DNA of 64,000 nucleotides from Fen-1254 sp963769605 (GTDB lineage Bacteria > Bacteroidota > Ignavibacteria > UBA10030): positions 1,054,001-1,118,000 of the forward strand of contig CAVYML010000009.1 of the NCBI GenBank assembly GCA_963769605.1, in the 5' to 3' direction. Below are positions 9,412 through 18,626 of the stretch, piece after piece; within the stretch, counting starts at the first letter, position 1, and every line of letters begins with the position of its first letter. Both the position numbers and the translations under genes were made by a program. Under the pieces are notes generated by a model, which ran no database searches, was not told the origin of the DNA, and worked only from the letters and a program-made list of their open reading frames with translations.

Positions 9412-10406
9412 TAAAAAATATTTTGCATATCGGCGGAACGTGGAATCAAATCACTCAACTGCATCAAATTGCAAATGAACTTCCCGAATACAATCATTTT
9501 TTTTCTCCGCAGTATTGCGACGGAGTACTGCATGTTGCGCAGAAATGGGGTTTGTTGGATTTCACTGCACCGGGACGTCCTTGGGTTAAGCGGATAAAAC
9601 AGTATATCCATGATCACCATCTCCAGGAAGACGAGGGCGGCAAAGCGCGTGAGTACGATTTAACATTGGTCACGACGGATTTGATAGTGCCGGGAAATAT
9701 TTCAAATGGAAAAATCATTCTTGTTCAGGAAGGAATGACGGATCCTGAAACTATATTGTTTCGTATGGTTCGGCGGTTTCCTTTTCTTCCCCGCTGGATT
9801 GCCAGCAGCGCTACGAACGGGTTGAGCGATGCGTATGATGTGTTCTGCGCCGCAAGCGAAGGATATCGTGATTTGTTTATCCGCAAGGGCGTGAAGCCGG
9901 AAAAAATCGTCGTTACGGGAATTCCGAATTTCGACAATTGCAGAAAGCACAATCACAACACATTCCCTTTTCACGGTTACGTCCTCGTCTGCACTTCGGA
10001 TTCCCGCGAAACATTCAAAATTGAAAATAGAAAAAAATTCATTCGGCAAGCGTATGAGTTTGCGCGCGGCAAGCAGCTGATTTTTAAACTGCATCCCAAT
10101 GAAAATGTCGAACGCGCGACGAAAGAAATCAAAAAGTATGCACCGGGTTCTCTGGTATTCTCGGAAGGAAAAACTGAAGAAATGATCGCTAACTGCGACG
10201 TCTTGATTACACAATACTCGAGCGTCGTCTATGTGGGCATTGCATTAGGAAAAGAAGTGTATTCATTTTTCGATGTCGAAATGCTGCGCAGGATGCTGCC
10301 GCTGCAGCACGCTTCAGCAGCAAAAAATATTGCACGGGTATGCCGCCGGCTTTTGGAAGCAGAACCGGCAGATGTCCATGAATTATCTCTGGAGCTGGCA
10401 TCTTGA
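9408..10406 (+). CDS. GT-B-type transferase, CDP-glycerol glycerophosphotransferase/KpsS-like
   Basis: A 332-residue soluble protein with a two-Rossmann layout. The N-terminal half starts with the KNILHIGGTWNQ strand-loop. The C-terminal half has GVKPEKIVVTGIPNFDN, LIFKLHPNE and ITQYSSVVYVGIALGKEVYS, the donor-binding motifs seen in capsular polysaccharide and glycerophosphate transferases. It probably transfers a sugar or polyol-phosphate in surface glycan synthesis. I chose the GTG at 9408 because it overlaps the previous stop (GTGA) and has AAGGAAGG in front. An upstream ATG in frame at 9363 lies inside the previous gene. The exact acceptor and donor are unknown. Confidence 0.65.
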   Translation: MIKNILHIGGTWNQITQLHQIANELPEYNHFFSPQYCDGVLHVAQKWGLLDFTAPGRPWVKRIKQYIHDHHLQEDEGGKAREYDLTLVTTDLIVPGNISNGKIILVQEGMTDPETILFRMVRRFPFLPRWIASSATNGLSDAYDVFCAASEGYRDLFIRKGVKPEKIVVTGIPNFDNCRKHNHNTFPFHGYVLVCTSDSRETFKIENRKKFIRQAYEFARGKQLIFKLHPNENVERATKEIKKYAPGSLVFSEGKTEEMIANCDVLITQYSSVVYVGIALGKEVYSFFDVEMLRRMLPLQHASAAKNIARVCRRLLEAEPADVHELSLELAS

Positions 10407-11215
10407 AAAAACTGATTATTATTCAGGCTCGGCTTGGTTCTTCACGGCTGCCGAAAAAAGTGATGATGCCGTTGAAGGGAAGTCCTTTACTCCTGCGTAT
10501 GATTCAACGCATAACCGCAGTGAAAACAGAGTGCGACCTTCTTGTTGCAACGACAACGAATTCGGAAGACGATGTTATTCGCGATCTCTGTAATAAATTC
10601 AATATTTCCTGCTACAGCGGTCATCCCGCTGATTTATTAGATCGTCATTATCAGGCTGCGCTGCATGAAAAGGCAGACGTGATCGTAAAAATTCCTTCCG
10701 ATTGTCCTCTCATAGATCCGCAGGTTATTGATAAGGTCATAAGGTACTATGAAGACCATGAGAACGATTACGATTTTGTCAGTAATCTTCACCCGGCAAC
10801 CTATCCGGACGGGAATGATGTCGAAGTTATTCCGTTCCCTATTCTCGAAATTGCATGGAAAGAGGCTGTGCGGTCCCTCGAGCGTGAACATACGACGCCG
10901 TTTATATGGGAACATCCTGAACGATTCCGGATTGGAAATGTGCAATGGGAGACAGGAAAAAATTTTTCCATGTCCCACCGCTGGACAATTGATTATCCGG
11001 AAGATTACATCTTCATAAAAAAGGTATACGATTATCTCTGCAGGCGGGAGAGTTCCATCTTCTCACTATATGACATATTGGATTTATTGAAGCAGGAACC
11101 GATGCTGCCATTTCTGAATTCAAAATACGCCGGCGTTAACTGGTACCGGAATCACTTAAGTGAATTAAAAACAGTAACTGCAAAAGAAACAAAAATATTG
11201 TCCGAACTGGCTTGA
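10403..11215 (+). CDS. SpsF-like cytidylyltransferase
   Basis: A 270-residue nucleotidyltransferase of the SpsF/NeuA/KdsB group. The nucleotide-binding motif IIQARLGSSRLPKKVM is at residues 5-20 and the metal/product motif IPSDCPLIDP is near residue 96. Such enzymes activate 2-keto-3-deoxy sugars as CMP derivatives. It starts with TTG overlapping the preceding TGA by 4 bases, and the next gene begins one base after its stop. With a NeuB-like synthase and KdsC-like phosphatase in the same operon, it probably makes the CMP-ulosonic acid. The exact sugar cannot be read from sequence. Confidence 0.8.
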   Translation: MKKLIIIQARLGSSRLPKKVMMPLKGSPLLLRMIQRITAVKTECDLLVATTTNSEDDVIRDLCNKFNISCYSGHPADLLDRHYQAALHEKADVIVKIPSDCPLIDPQVIDKVIRYYEDHENDYDFVSNLHPATYPDGNDVEVIPFPILEIAWKEAVRSLEREHTTPFIWEHPERFRIGNVQWETGKNFSMSHRWTIDYPEDYIFIKKVYDYLCRRESSIFSLYDILDLLKQEPMLPFLNSKYAGVNWYRNHLSELKTVTAKETKILSELA

Positions 11216-11216
11216 T

Positions 11217-12074
11217 ATGACCGATGACCGATATCAACAATTGAAAGACCGTGCCTGCCGTGTGAGTGAACACATTATCAGGATGGCAACAGGCGGCGGA
11301 TGCTTTTTAGGCGCATCACTTTCATGCACCGACCTAATCGTTTTTCTCTACTCCGAAATATTGAATATCGCTCCGGACAGCATTCATAATCCTAACCGTG
11401 ATTATTTTTTTCTTTCAAAGGGCCACGATGTTCCTGCATTATATGGAACACTTGCCGAATTAAATTTTATTCCGAAGGAGCGGCTGAAGCACCATTTAAA
11501 AACATCGGATTCAATCTACTGGCATCCAAACCGGTCGATTCCGGCTGTTGAATTTCATTCCGGCTCTTTAGGCCATTTGCTTGCAGTAGCTACCGGCGTT
11601 GCGTATGACATCAGGATGCAAGGCGGAAAAAATCGCGTCTTTGTTCTCCTCGGCGACGGAGAATTGAATGAAGGATCGATCTGGGAAGCCTGTCTTACCG
11701 CCGCAGCTAAGCAACTCGATAATCTTATTGTTGTCGTGGATCGAAACGAATTTCAGGCGAATGTCCGAACAGAAGACCTGATTCCCCTTGAACCGGTAGA
11801 ATCGAAGTTCAAGGCGTTTGGATGGAATTGTAAACGGATTGACGGACACGACTTCAAATCGATGAATAGTGTTTTTCGGCGGCTGCCCTCACAGCATGGA
11901 AGGCCGTCTGCAGTAATTGCAAACACCGTACGCGGAAAAGGATTGCCCAGCATAGAACAACGAGCAGATCGATGGTTTGTTAATTTCGCAAAAGATGAAA
12001 TAGAAATGCTCCTTCAGGAATTACACGGCTCAGTTCCGGCCACTCTCACTTCTGAAATTCTTATGGTTCGTTAA
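11217..12074 (+). CDS. Transketolase, N-terminal (TPP-binding) subunit
   Basis: A 285-residue protein corresponding to the N-terminal half of transketolase. The thiamine diphosphate signature GDGELNEGSIWEA...DRNEFQ lies near residues 144-173. Upstream are LSCTDLIVFLY and SKGHDVPALYG. With the next gene, one base downstream, it forms a split transketolase, which transfers two-carbon ketol units between sugars. Split forms usually serve special pathways rather than the pentose phosphate cycle. Its place among ulosonic-sugar genes suggests it builds the aldose or ketose precursor of that sugar (inference). Confidence 0.88.
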   Translation: MTDDRYQQLKDRACRVSEHIIRMATGGGCFLGASLSCTDLIVFLYSEILNIAPDSIHNPNRDYFFLSKGHDVPALYGTLAELNFIPKERLKHHLKTSDSIYWHPNRSIPAVEFHSGSLGHLLAVATGVAYDIRMQGGKNRVFVLLGDGELNEGSIWEACLTAAAKQLDNLIVVVDRNEFQANVRTEDLIPLEPVESKFKAFGWNCKRIDGHDFKSMNSVFRRLPSQHGRPSAVIANTVRGKGLPSIEQRADRWFVNFAKDEIEMLLQELHGSVPATLTSEILMVR

Positions 12075-12075
12075 T

Positions 12076-13044
12076 ATGACATACGAAGAAAAACTTTTAC
12101 AGTTGTGTACGCACAATTCCAATTTGATGATTCTTACGGCTGAAAATCGCGCAGCCATTCGATCTCTTCCGGCAATGATCGGGAATCGTTTTATTGATTT
12201 CGGCATTGCAGAACAAACGATGATCGGGGCAGCCGCAGGGCTTGCCTTGCGCGGAAGAATTCCGTTGGTTCATGCATTAGCAGCATTCCTTACGATGCGC
12301 GCATTTGAGTTTATTCGAACAGACGTGGGAATCGCAAAATTACCCGTAAAATTGATCGGTGGAGTTCCGGGTTTTCTTTCCGACGGCAATGGTCCGACTC
12401 ACCAAGCAATCGAAGATATCTCGCTCATGCGTTCGATTCCTGGCATGCAAATATTTTGTCCTGCCGATATCGATGAGCTTGTCAATGGACTTAGTTACAT
12501 CATTAAATCCCAGAATCCATGCTATGTCAGGTTTAACGCATGTTCTCCAATTGTAAAACATTCTCTTCCGTTTGTATTTGGCATATCTGAAAAGATTACC
12601 GAAGGGTCGGATGTAACTATTCTGACGTATGGGTTTTTATTGGAACAGGCGCTTATCGCACAGGGATACTTAGAAAAGTCGGGAGTATCCGTTCGGCTTA
12701 TCAATCTTCGCAGTTTGCATCCAATCGATGAAACTTCAATTTTAAGAGCGGCTAAAGAAACATATCTTCTCGTGACAATTGAAGATCACTTTTTGACCGG
12801 AGGTCTCTTTAGTATTTTAAGCGAGATTTTGGTAAGGAATCAGATCATCACGCGTGTCATGCCTATTGCACTGGAACATCGATGGTTTACACCCGGCCTC
12901 CTGCCGGATGTGCTCGAACATGAAGGATTTACGGGCAAGCAGCTCTCCCTAAGAATTCTCGCCAAGCTTACTGCTATCAATCGAAACTTTCAACGAACAT
13001 CCGGGCATTATACGAATCCAATTTTTTTAAAATCAATTTGTTAA
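12076..13044 (+). CDS. Transketolase, C-terminal (pyrimidine-binding) subunit
   Basis: A 322-residue protein matching the pyrimidine-binding and C-terminal domains of transketolase. The segment RFIDFGIAEQTMIGAAAGLALRG near residues 37-59 contains the catalytic Glu that activates thiamine diphosphate. The C-terminal domain has LHPIDETSILRAA and a long terminal helix. It starts one base after the preceding stop, so the two halves are probably translated together and form one enzyme. The two together are about the length of a full transketolase. Confidence 0.88.
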   Translation: MTYEEKLLQLCTHNSNLMILTAENRAAIRSLPAMIGNRFIDFGIAEQTMIGAAAGLALRGRIPLVHALAAFLTMRAFEFIRTDVGIAKLPVKLIGGVPGFLSDGNGPTHQAIEDISLMRSIPGMQIFCPADIDELVNGLSYIIKSQNPCYVRFNACSPIVKHSLPFVFGISEKITEGSDVTILTYGFLLEQALIAQGYLEKSGVSVRLINLRSLHPIDETSILRAAKETYLLVTIEDHFLTGGLFSILSEILVRNQIITRVMPIALEHRWFTPGLLPDVLEHEGFTGKQLSLRILAKLTAINRNFQRTSGHYTNPIFLKSIC

Positions 13045-13054
13045 AAGGAAATAT

Positions 13055-14404
13055 ATGACAAACAAGGTACAATACAACGAGAGATATCCAGATATCACAC
13101 AATCCAATAAATTGTATGCCCGCGCTCTGCCGCTTATTCCATCGCAGACTCAAACACTTGCGAAAGGGCCCGGACAATATATAAAAGGTATTGCCCCAAA
13201 ATATCTTATGAGCGGGAAAGGTTCGCATGTCTGGGATGTAGATGGAAATGAGTTCATTGATTATAATATGGGTATTGGTCCCGTTTCGCTTGGTTACTGC
13301 TATCCTGCAGTCGATGATGCAATACGCGAACAACTCGAAAAAGGAATAACATTTTCCATGATGCATCCGCTCGAGGTAGAGGTTGCCGAGTTTATCCAGA
13401 CGCTTGTGCCGAATGCCGAAATGGTGCGTTTCAGCAAGACCGGCGCTGATGTCACGAGCGCTGCGATACGATTGGCCCGTGCATTTACGGGAAGGAAAAA
13501 AGTCCTGTGTTGCGGTTATCATGGCTGGCATGACTGGTACATCGGCGTTACGGATCGCGACAGAGGAATTCCGCAGGAGATAACCGATCTCACACATACA
13601 TTCAATTACAATGAAATCGACTCGGTTATTGATTCTATCGATATCGACACTGCCTGCGTTATTCTTGAGCCTATGCTCTTCGAAGAACCTAAGAATGATT
13701 TTCTTCATATGTTGAGAGAGATATGCGAAATAAAAGGAGCGCTGCTCATTTTCGATGAAATGTGGACCGGATTTCGCCTGGCACTGGGCGGAGCTCAGGA
13801 ATATTTTAACGTAAAAGCGGATCTTATCACTTTTTCAAAAGCGATTGCAAACGGGATGCCTCTTTCGGTTCTGACCGGACGTGCTGATGTGATGCATCTG
13901 CTCGAAAAAGATGTGTTTTTCTTTACGACATTCGGAGGCGAAGCGCTTTCCCTTGCAGCAGCAAAAGCTACAATTCTCGAAATGCTGGCTCATCATGTCC
14001 TACAATATATTGCCGCACAGGGGAAAAAACTTCGCATTGGTCTCGATGAAATTCTCAACGAACTGAACATCGAGTTTATTAAATGCCGTGGACTGAACTG
14101 CAGAACCATGCTTACATTCGAGCCGTCCGTTCACGATTCCCTTGCGGTGAAATCGCTTCTTCAGCAGGAATTTTTCAAAAAGGGCATTTTATGGAGCGGA
14201 TTCCATACCATCTCTTATTCTCACACCGATGAAGATATCGAGTATACCATTAAAGCGTACCGCGATGTGCTTAAATTTGTTAAACAAGCTGTGCAGGAAA
14301 ATAATGTTCGGAATTCTCTCCACGGTGAAGTGTTGGAACCGGTATTTCGGAGGACCGGAAATTTTCACACAAAACCTAAGATGATACTCGGTGAAAAAAA
14401 ATGA
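13055..14404 (+). CDS. Class III aminotransferase, glutamate-1-semialdehyde aminomutase-like
   Basis: A 449-residue PLP enzyme of the GSA-aminomutase group. The PLP motif LLIFDEMWTGFR (Asp234) and the Schiff-base lysine in TFSKAIANGMPLS (Lys262) are present. It is slightly longer than heme-pathway HemL. It lies inside a sugar operon with a good AAAGGAAA ribosome-binding site. It is more likely to introduce an amino group into a sugar, or to move one, than to make tetrapyrroles. It overlaps the following SDR gene by ATGA. The substrate is unknown. Confidence 0.8.
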   Translation: MTNKVQYNERYPDITQSNKLYARALPLIPSQTQTLAKGPGQYIKGIAPKYLMSGKGSHVWDVDGNEFIDYNMGIGPVSLGYCYPAVDDAIREQLEKGITFSMMHPLEVEVAEFIQTLVPNAEMVRFSKTGADVTSAAIRLARAFTGRKKVLCCGYHGWHDWYIGVTDRDRGIPQEITDLTHTFNYNEIDSVIDSIDIDTACVILEPMLFEEPKNDFLHMLREICEIKGALLIFDEMWTGFRLALGGAQEYFNVKADLITFSKAIANGMPLSVLTGRADVMHLLEKDVFFFTTFGGEALSLAAAKATILEMLAHHVLQYIAAQGKKLRIGLDEILNELNIEFIKCRGLNCRTMLTFEPSVHDSLAVKSLLQQEFFKKGILWSGFHTISYSHTDEDIEYTIKAYRDVLKFVKQAVQENNVRNSLHGEVLEPVFRRTGNFHTKPKMILGEKK

Positions 14405-15219
14405 ATTCATTGTTTTCACTGCATGACAAAGTTGCGGTAGTAACCGGCGCACTGGGACTGCTCGGCAGGGAGCATTGTGACGCGCTTGCCGGAGCCGGCG
14501 CGCATATTGTTGTGACTGATATCGATCAGGCGGGCTGTGAAGCATTTGCCAGAGATCTTTCGGCAGAATATCACATAACGGCTCTCGGCTGCGCGGCGGA
14601 TATCACCGACGAAAAATCTTTACACGATGTTCGCAATACGCTGTTGAAACAATTCGGCAGAATTAATATTCTGGTCAATAATGCCGCAATCAACGATACA
14701 GTCGAGAAGCGCAGCGACAGGGCAGATTATTCGAGTTTTGAATTCTTTCCGCTCCAGACATGGAGACAATCTCTGGAAGTCAATGTAACCGGAGTGTTCC
14801 TATGCTGCAGAGTATTCGGCTCGGTTATGACAGAAAACGGCGAAGGCAGTATTATTAATATTGCGTCGACATACGGCATGGTGGCGCCGGACCAGACGCT
14901 TTATCTGCGTCCCGACGGTACACGAATGATGTTCAAATCACCCGCATACTCCACGACAAAAGGAGCCGTGCTTGCGTTGACAAAATACCTGGCGGCATAC
15001 TGGGGAAGCAGGGGTGTCCGGGTGAACGCTCTTTCACCGGGCGGAGTGGAAAACGGTCAGGAAGAATTTTTTATCGATAATTATTCTGCACGAACGCCTC
15101 TGCATCATATGGCGCATCCGAATGATTATAAAGGGGCAATCGTATTTCTCGCAGGCGACGCATCCCGTTATATGACCGGTGCAAATCTGGTTGTAGACGG
15201 CGGATGGACAATTTGGTAA
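14401..15219 (+). CDS. Short-chain dehydrogenase/reductase
   Basis: A 272-residue classical SDR. The cofactor loop TGALGLLG (residues 15-22), NNAA (93-96), Ser156 and the catalytic YSTTK (Tyr183, Lys187) are all present. The Asp in VVTDID after the second strand favours NAD(H) over NADP(H). Its 4-base overlap with the aminotransferase gene suggests that one enzyme forms the ketone used by the other, or reduces its product. PtmA-type SDRs in legionaminic acid clusters have a similar genomic setting. The substrate is inferred to be a sugar. Confidence 0.82.
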   Translation: MNSLFSLHDKVAVVTGALGLLGREHCDALAGAGAHIVVTDIDQAGCEAFARDLSAEYHITALGCAADITDEKSLHDVRNTLLKQFGRINILVNNAAINDTVEKRSDRADYSSFEFFPLQTWRQSLEVNVTGVFLCCRVFGSVMTENGEGSIINIASTYGMVAPDQTLYLRPDGTRMMFKSPAYSTTKGAVLALTKYLAAYWGSRGVRVNALSPGGVENGQEEFFIDNYSARTPLHHMAHPNDYKGAIVFLAGDASRYMTGANLVVDGGWTIW

Positions 15220-15228
15220 AATAAAATT

Positions 15229-15783
15229 ATGACAAAACAATTGAAACCGGATATCCCGCAGCTTAAAGAGAATGAACGTAAAAAACGTGCGAACCAAATA
15301 CAACTTCTTCTCAGCGACTGTGACGGCGTGCTGACGGACAACGGTGTATACTATTCCAATCGTGGCGAGGAAATGAAACGTTTTTCTATACGTGACGGCA
15401 TGGCTGTGGCCTTATTGCAGACTGCAGGAATTGAGACGGGAATTATATCGGGAGAAAAATCAAAAAGCTTACAACAGCGTGCCGAAAAGCTGCACATAAG
15501 CCATGTCTATCTTGGTGTGACGGATAAACTGCAGCAGCTCAAAGATATTGCAAGCCGCTATATCATTCCTCTTAATGCTGTTGCATATATCGGAGATGAT
15601 GTGAATGATGCCGGCATCATGTCCGCACTGCAGAAAATAAGCCTAACGGCTGCTCCGGGCGATGCCGTACCCTCCGTTCTTTCTATGGCGCATTATATAT
15701 GCACAGCAGTCGGAGGCCATGGTGCATTTCGAGAGTTTTCAGATTGGATTCTCAATCTCCGCAGCAAAGACATACACAGTTGA
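15229..15783 (+). CDS. KdsC-like HAD phosphatase
   Basis: A 184-residue HAD-superfamily phosphatase of the KdsC (type C0) group, which lacks a cap and works as a tetramer. The nucleophile motif LLLSDCDGVLTDNG has Asp30 and Asp32, and the late motif is YIGDDVNDAGIM. KdsC removes phosphate from 3-deoxy-manno-octulosonate 8-phosphate, and relatives act on sialic-acid 9-phosphates. Between the SDR and the NeuB-like synthase it probably dephosphorylates the ulosonic acid phosphate before CMP activation. The N-terminal 25 residues extend beyond the usual KdsC start. Confidence 0.85.
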   Translation: MTKQLKPDIPQLKENERKKRANQIQLLLSDCDGVLTDNGVYYSNRGEEMKRFSIRDGMAVALLQTAGIETGIISGEKSKSLQQRAEKLHISHVYLGVTDKLQQLKDIASRYIIPLNAVAYIGDDVNDAGIMSALQKISLTAAPGDAVPSVLSMAHYICTAVGGHGAFREFSDWILNLRSKDIHS

Positions 15784-15834
15784 AAAATACGAAATCCGGG
15801 TGAATCTGTTATTAATTTTTTAAAAGGAGAAAAC

Positions 15835-16761
15835 ATGAATTCCAATGTTCTGCGAATAGGAGATAAATTGGTCGGCGCTCATCAGCCCGTATATGTGATC
15901 GCTGAAATCGGCATTAACCACAACGGTTCGTTGGAATTGGCAAAAAAGCTCATCGATGCCGCTTTTCTTGCCGGATGCGATGCGGTTAAATTCCAAAAAC
16001 GAAATCCCGAGAAATGCGTTCCTTTAGATCAATGGAATATTGAACGTGATACTCCATGGGGACGCATGACGTATATTAACTATCGCCATAAGATGGAATT
16101 CTGCAAGGAACAATTTGATGAAATAGATCGGTATTGCAGTGCGCGCGGAATTGCATGGTTTGCATCATGTTGGGATGAAGATTCCATCGATTTTATGAAA
16201 CAATACGATGTCCCTTGTTACAAAGCTCCTTCTGCCTCGCTTACGGACATAGGGCTTCTTCGCAAAATGAAATTCACCGGCAGGCCGCTGATCGTCTCTA
16301 CCGGCATGTCGACAATCAATGAAATTGAGACAGTCTTTTCTGTTCTTGGACTCGATAATATTCTCATCGCTCACACAACATCAACCTATCCTTGTCCTGT
16401 CCAGGAAATTAATCTTCGAATGATTCAAACTATGCAGGAAAAATATACGAATAATCCAATCGGTTATTCCGGTCATGAAACGGGTCTCGCACCAACCTGG
16501 GCGGCCATCGCATTGGGAGCAGCGTTTATCGAACGGCATATCACGCTTGACCGGGCGATGTGGGGCAGCGATCAGGCGGCTTCCGTCGAAATTGGTGGAC
16601 TTATACGGCTCGTCCAAAATATTCGTGATATCGAGCGCGCCCTTGGCGACGGCATCAAACGGGTATATCCGAGCGAGATCGGCCAGCGCAACAAACTGCG
16701 CCGTATTCATTCCCTCGACCCTCTGCCTTCAATAACGGAAAGCTCTTTCGCTTTTTCATGA
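15835..16761 (+). CDS. NeuB-family ulosonic acid synthase without SAF domain
   Basis: A 308-residue NeuB-type synthase. The barrel motifs VIAEIGINHNGSLELAKKLID (residues 20-40) and DAVKFQKR (51-58) are present, as are ASLTDIGLL and IGYSGHE. Family enzymes condense phosphoenolpyruvate with a hexosamine to give a 2-keto-3-deoxy acid. Typical NeuB is about 345 residues and ends in an antifreeze-like SAF domain that helps bind substrate. Here the protein stops at VYPSEIGQRNK...SSFAFS, with no SAF domain and no obvious frameshift to restore one. It has a strong AAAAGGAG site 51 bases after kdsC and is the last gene of the operon. Confidence 0.85.
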   Translation: MNSNVLRIGDKLVGAHQPVYVIAEIGINHNGSLELAKKLIDAAFLAGCDAVKFQKRNPEKCVPLDQWNIERDTPWGRMTYINYRHKMEFCKEQFDEIDRYCSARGIAWFASCWDEDSIDFMKQYDVPCYKAPSASLTDIGLLRKMKFTGRPLIVSTGMSTINEIETVFSVLGLDNILIAHTTSTYPCPVQEINLRMIQTMQEKYTNNPIGYSGHETGLAPTWAAIALGAAFIERHITLDRAMWGSDQAASVEIGGLIRLVQNIRDIERALGDGIKRVYPSEIGQRNKLRRIHSLDPLPSITESSFAFS

Positions 16762-16820
16762 TGATGCGTCGAACTTAAAATTTCGGAAAATATTAGTTTG
16801 TTCAAGATGAGGAACATCGA

Positions 16821-17907
16821 ATGAAACGAATAATTTTAATAATAGGGTGGTTTACGGCTGTATTCCTCCTGATCCTGATGATTCTTTCTACCCTCGACCA
16901 TCTGGATGCTTTCAGCAGCAAAAATGTGTTTTATGGTTCGGATTTTCTTCCGGCAATGTGGATCAGTCCTCTGGTCTTAGTACCGCTTGTTCTCTTTATC
17001 CTGATAGGGAAAAGAAGGAATGCTTTTTTCTTATCGGTTTTTACATGCATCTACATGGCTGCGTTCGGTGATTTTTCTCTTTCTTTTATGCATCCGCGGA
17101 GCCAGCAGCCGGACGGTACAATAAAAAAGATAAGGGTTGCAGCGTTGAATGTACAGTACTATGACCATGGCGTCATGGAAGTGATGAACGGAATTCTTTC
17201 ACTTGGAGCAGATGTTGCGCTCCTTTCTGAAAACGATCTTCCGGACACTCTTTTTTCTTGTCCAGCGGAAGATCGCACCGATGAAGCTGTATATGGGGCA
17301 TCGTAACAGTACGGCTATTCTTTCACGGTATCCTGTCGCCGAATTTAAGGAAATTGAACTTCCGAGTCATGAAGCATCCTTGTCAGGCAGCAACGATATC
17401 AATGACCTTTCCCGTCAGCCGCATCGATCATTTGTCCATGCAATTCTTAATGTGGACGGGACTTTTCTTCATGTCATATCAATCAGATTTATCGCCGGCA
17501 GACCGAAGAATAATACGTTCGAAGAGAACCTTCGCTGGGGAAAATATCTTCTTGCGACGCAAATGCAGGAGGTCGATGCATTTACAGCCTATCTGAGTAA
17601 ACTTCAGGGCCCCATTATTTTCGGAGGCGATCTAAATGCACCTCCTTTATCAAAGCCGATACGCAAGATTCAAAACATAGCAACCGACGCGTACATGGCA
17701 AATCACATCTGGGGAGATTATACGTTCCGTACGGATTTCCCCAGAATGAGATTGGATTATCTCTTTTGCATGAATCAAGTCATTCCCGATCAAGCCCGGC
17801 GTCCGCATTTGATGGTTTCGGATCACTTCCCCGTTGTCGCCGATTTTTGGATCCCGGCTGCAAACTCGATTCAAACGAAAAAAGGGGGCATTGCTTTTCT
17901 TCATTAA
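16821..17907 (+). pseudogene. Membrane-anchored endonuclease/exonuclease/phosphatase-family protein, frameshifted
   Basis: The first frame (16821-17306) encodes three membrane segments followed by the start of an EEP domain (VAALNVQYYDHG, ALLSEND). The domain continues in the +1 frame to 17907, with STAILSRYP, FGGDLNAPP, MRLDYLF and the terminal SDHFPVVADF motif. Deleting one T from the run of six T at 17251-17256 restores continuous family-like sequence (DLPDTLFLVQRKIAP). The intact protein would be about 360 residues. EEP enzymes cleave phosphodiesters of nucleic acids, phospholipids or nucleotides. A homopolymer error in assembly is as likely as a real mutation. Confidence 0.8.
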
Positions 17908-17933
17908 GCGCAGACGATTCGCTGAGTTCCGCA

Positions 17934-18626
17934 TTATTTTTTCTTTTGAATTGCCGCAGGCAGTTTGTTAAACCACGCCGGCGTACGGATTTCTTTGTCG
18001 AAAAATGCTGCTGTGCAAAAAGCCGCAACAACTCCCATAATGGCCCCTGCATAAATATCCGCAAAATAATGCTGGGACAAATAGACTCGTGAGAAAGCTA
18101 CCAGAAGCGCTAAGGCGAACAATAAGAGCCGCAGGAGACGGCGCTTTGTCATGAGACACAAAAGCGCGCACGTTGTAAAAGTTGTTGCGCTGTGCCCCGA
18201 TGGAAAACTATGAAAGGAATAGACTTCGACGCCTGAAATAAGGTATAAATTCTGAATCCCTTTAAAGAATTCGTAAGGGCGGACTGATTCGGTAAAGAAG
18301 AATCGTTTCAGCAATTGGACCAGAACGGAGCAGGTGATGTTACTGAGCGCCATCATCATTGCATATCGAAATCTAACAAACAACAAGAGAACGACCAAAA
18401 TCGCAGCGCTGATGCCGTCACCCAGGAATGTTGCCTGCGTAAAAAAAACATCGAAAAAGGGAGAGTGGAATTGATTTATAAAAATGTGTATGGATGCTTT
18501 CGTAAAGAGTATGAGGATGATGCCGCCTAAAAACACGAAGAGGCACATGCATTCAACAAACGGCGAGCTGTTTCGCATTTGCACGCCGATTTTTTTTACA
18601 ATAGTCGATTTTTTTTCGATTTTCAT
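17934..18626 (-). CDS. PAP2-family membrane phosphatase
   Basis: A 230-residue protein with about six membrane helices. It contains the three phosphatidic acid phosphatase signature segments: KRFFFTESVRP, FPSGHSATT and SRVYLSQHYFADIYAG, which provide the catalytic His residues. Relatives dephosphorylate undecaprenyl pyrophosphate or lipid phosphates. It is convergent with the EEP gene. A later start at the internal Met of MRNSSPF is possible. The specific lipid substrate is unknown. Confidence 0.82.
   Translation of the reverse strand: MKIEKKSTIVKKIGVQMRNSSPFVECMCLFVFLGGIILILFTKASIHIFINQFHSPFFDVFFTQATFLGDGISAAILVVLLLFVRFRYAMMMALSNITCSVLVQLLKRFFFTESVRPYEFFKGIQNLYLISGVEVYSFHSFPSGHSATTFTTCALLCLMTKRRLLRLLLFALALLVAFSRVYLSQHYFADIYAGAIMGVVAAFCTAAFFDKEIRTPAWFNKLPAAIQKKK

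Noticed and set aside
13055..14404. Calling the class III aminotransferase hemL
   Set aside because: It resembles glutamate-1-semialdehyde aminomutase, but it is embedded in a sugar operon with no tetrapyrrole genes nearby, so the heme-pathway name is not supported.
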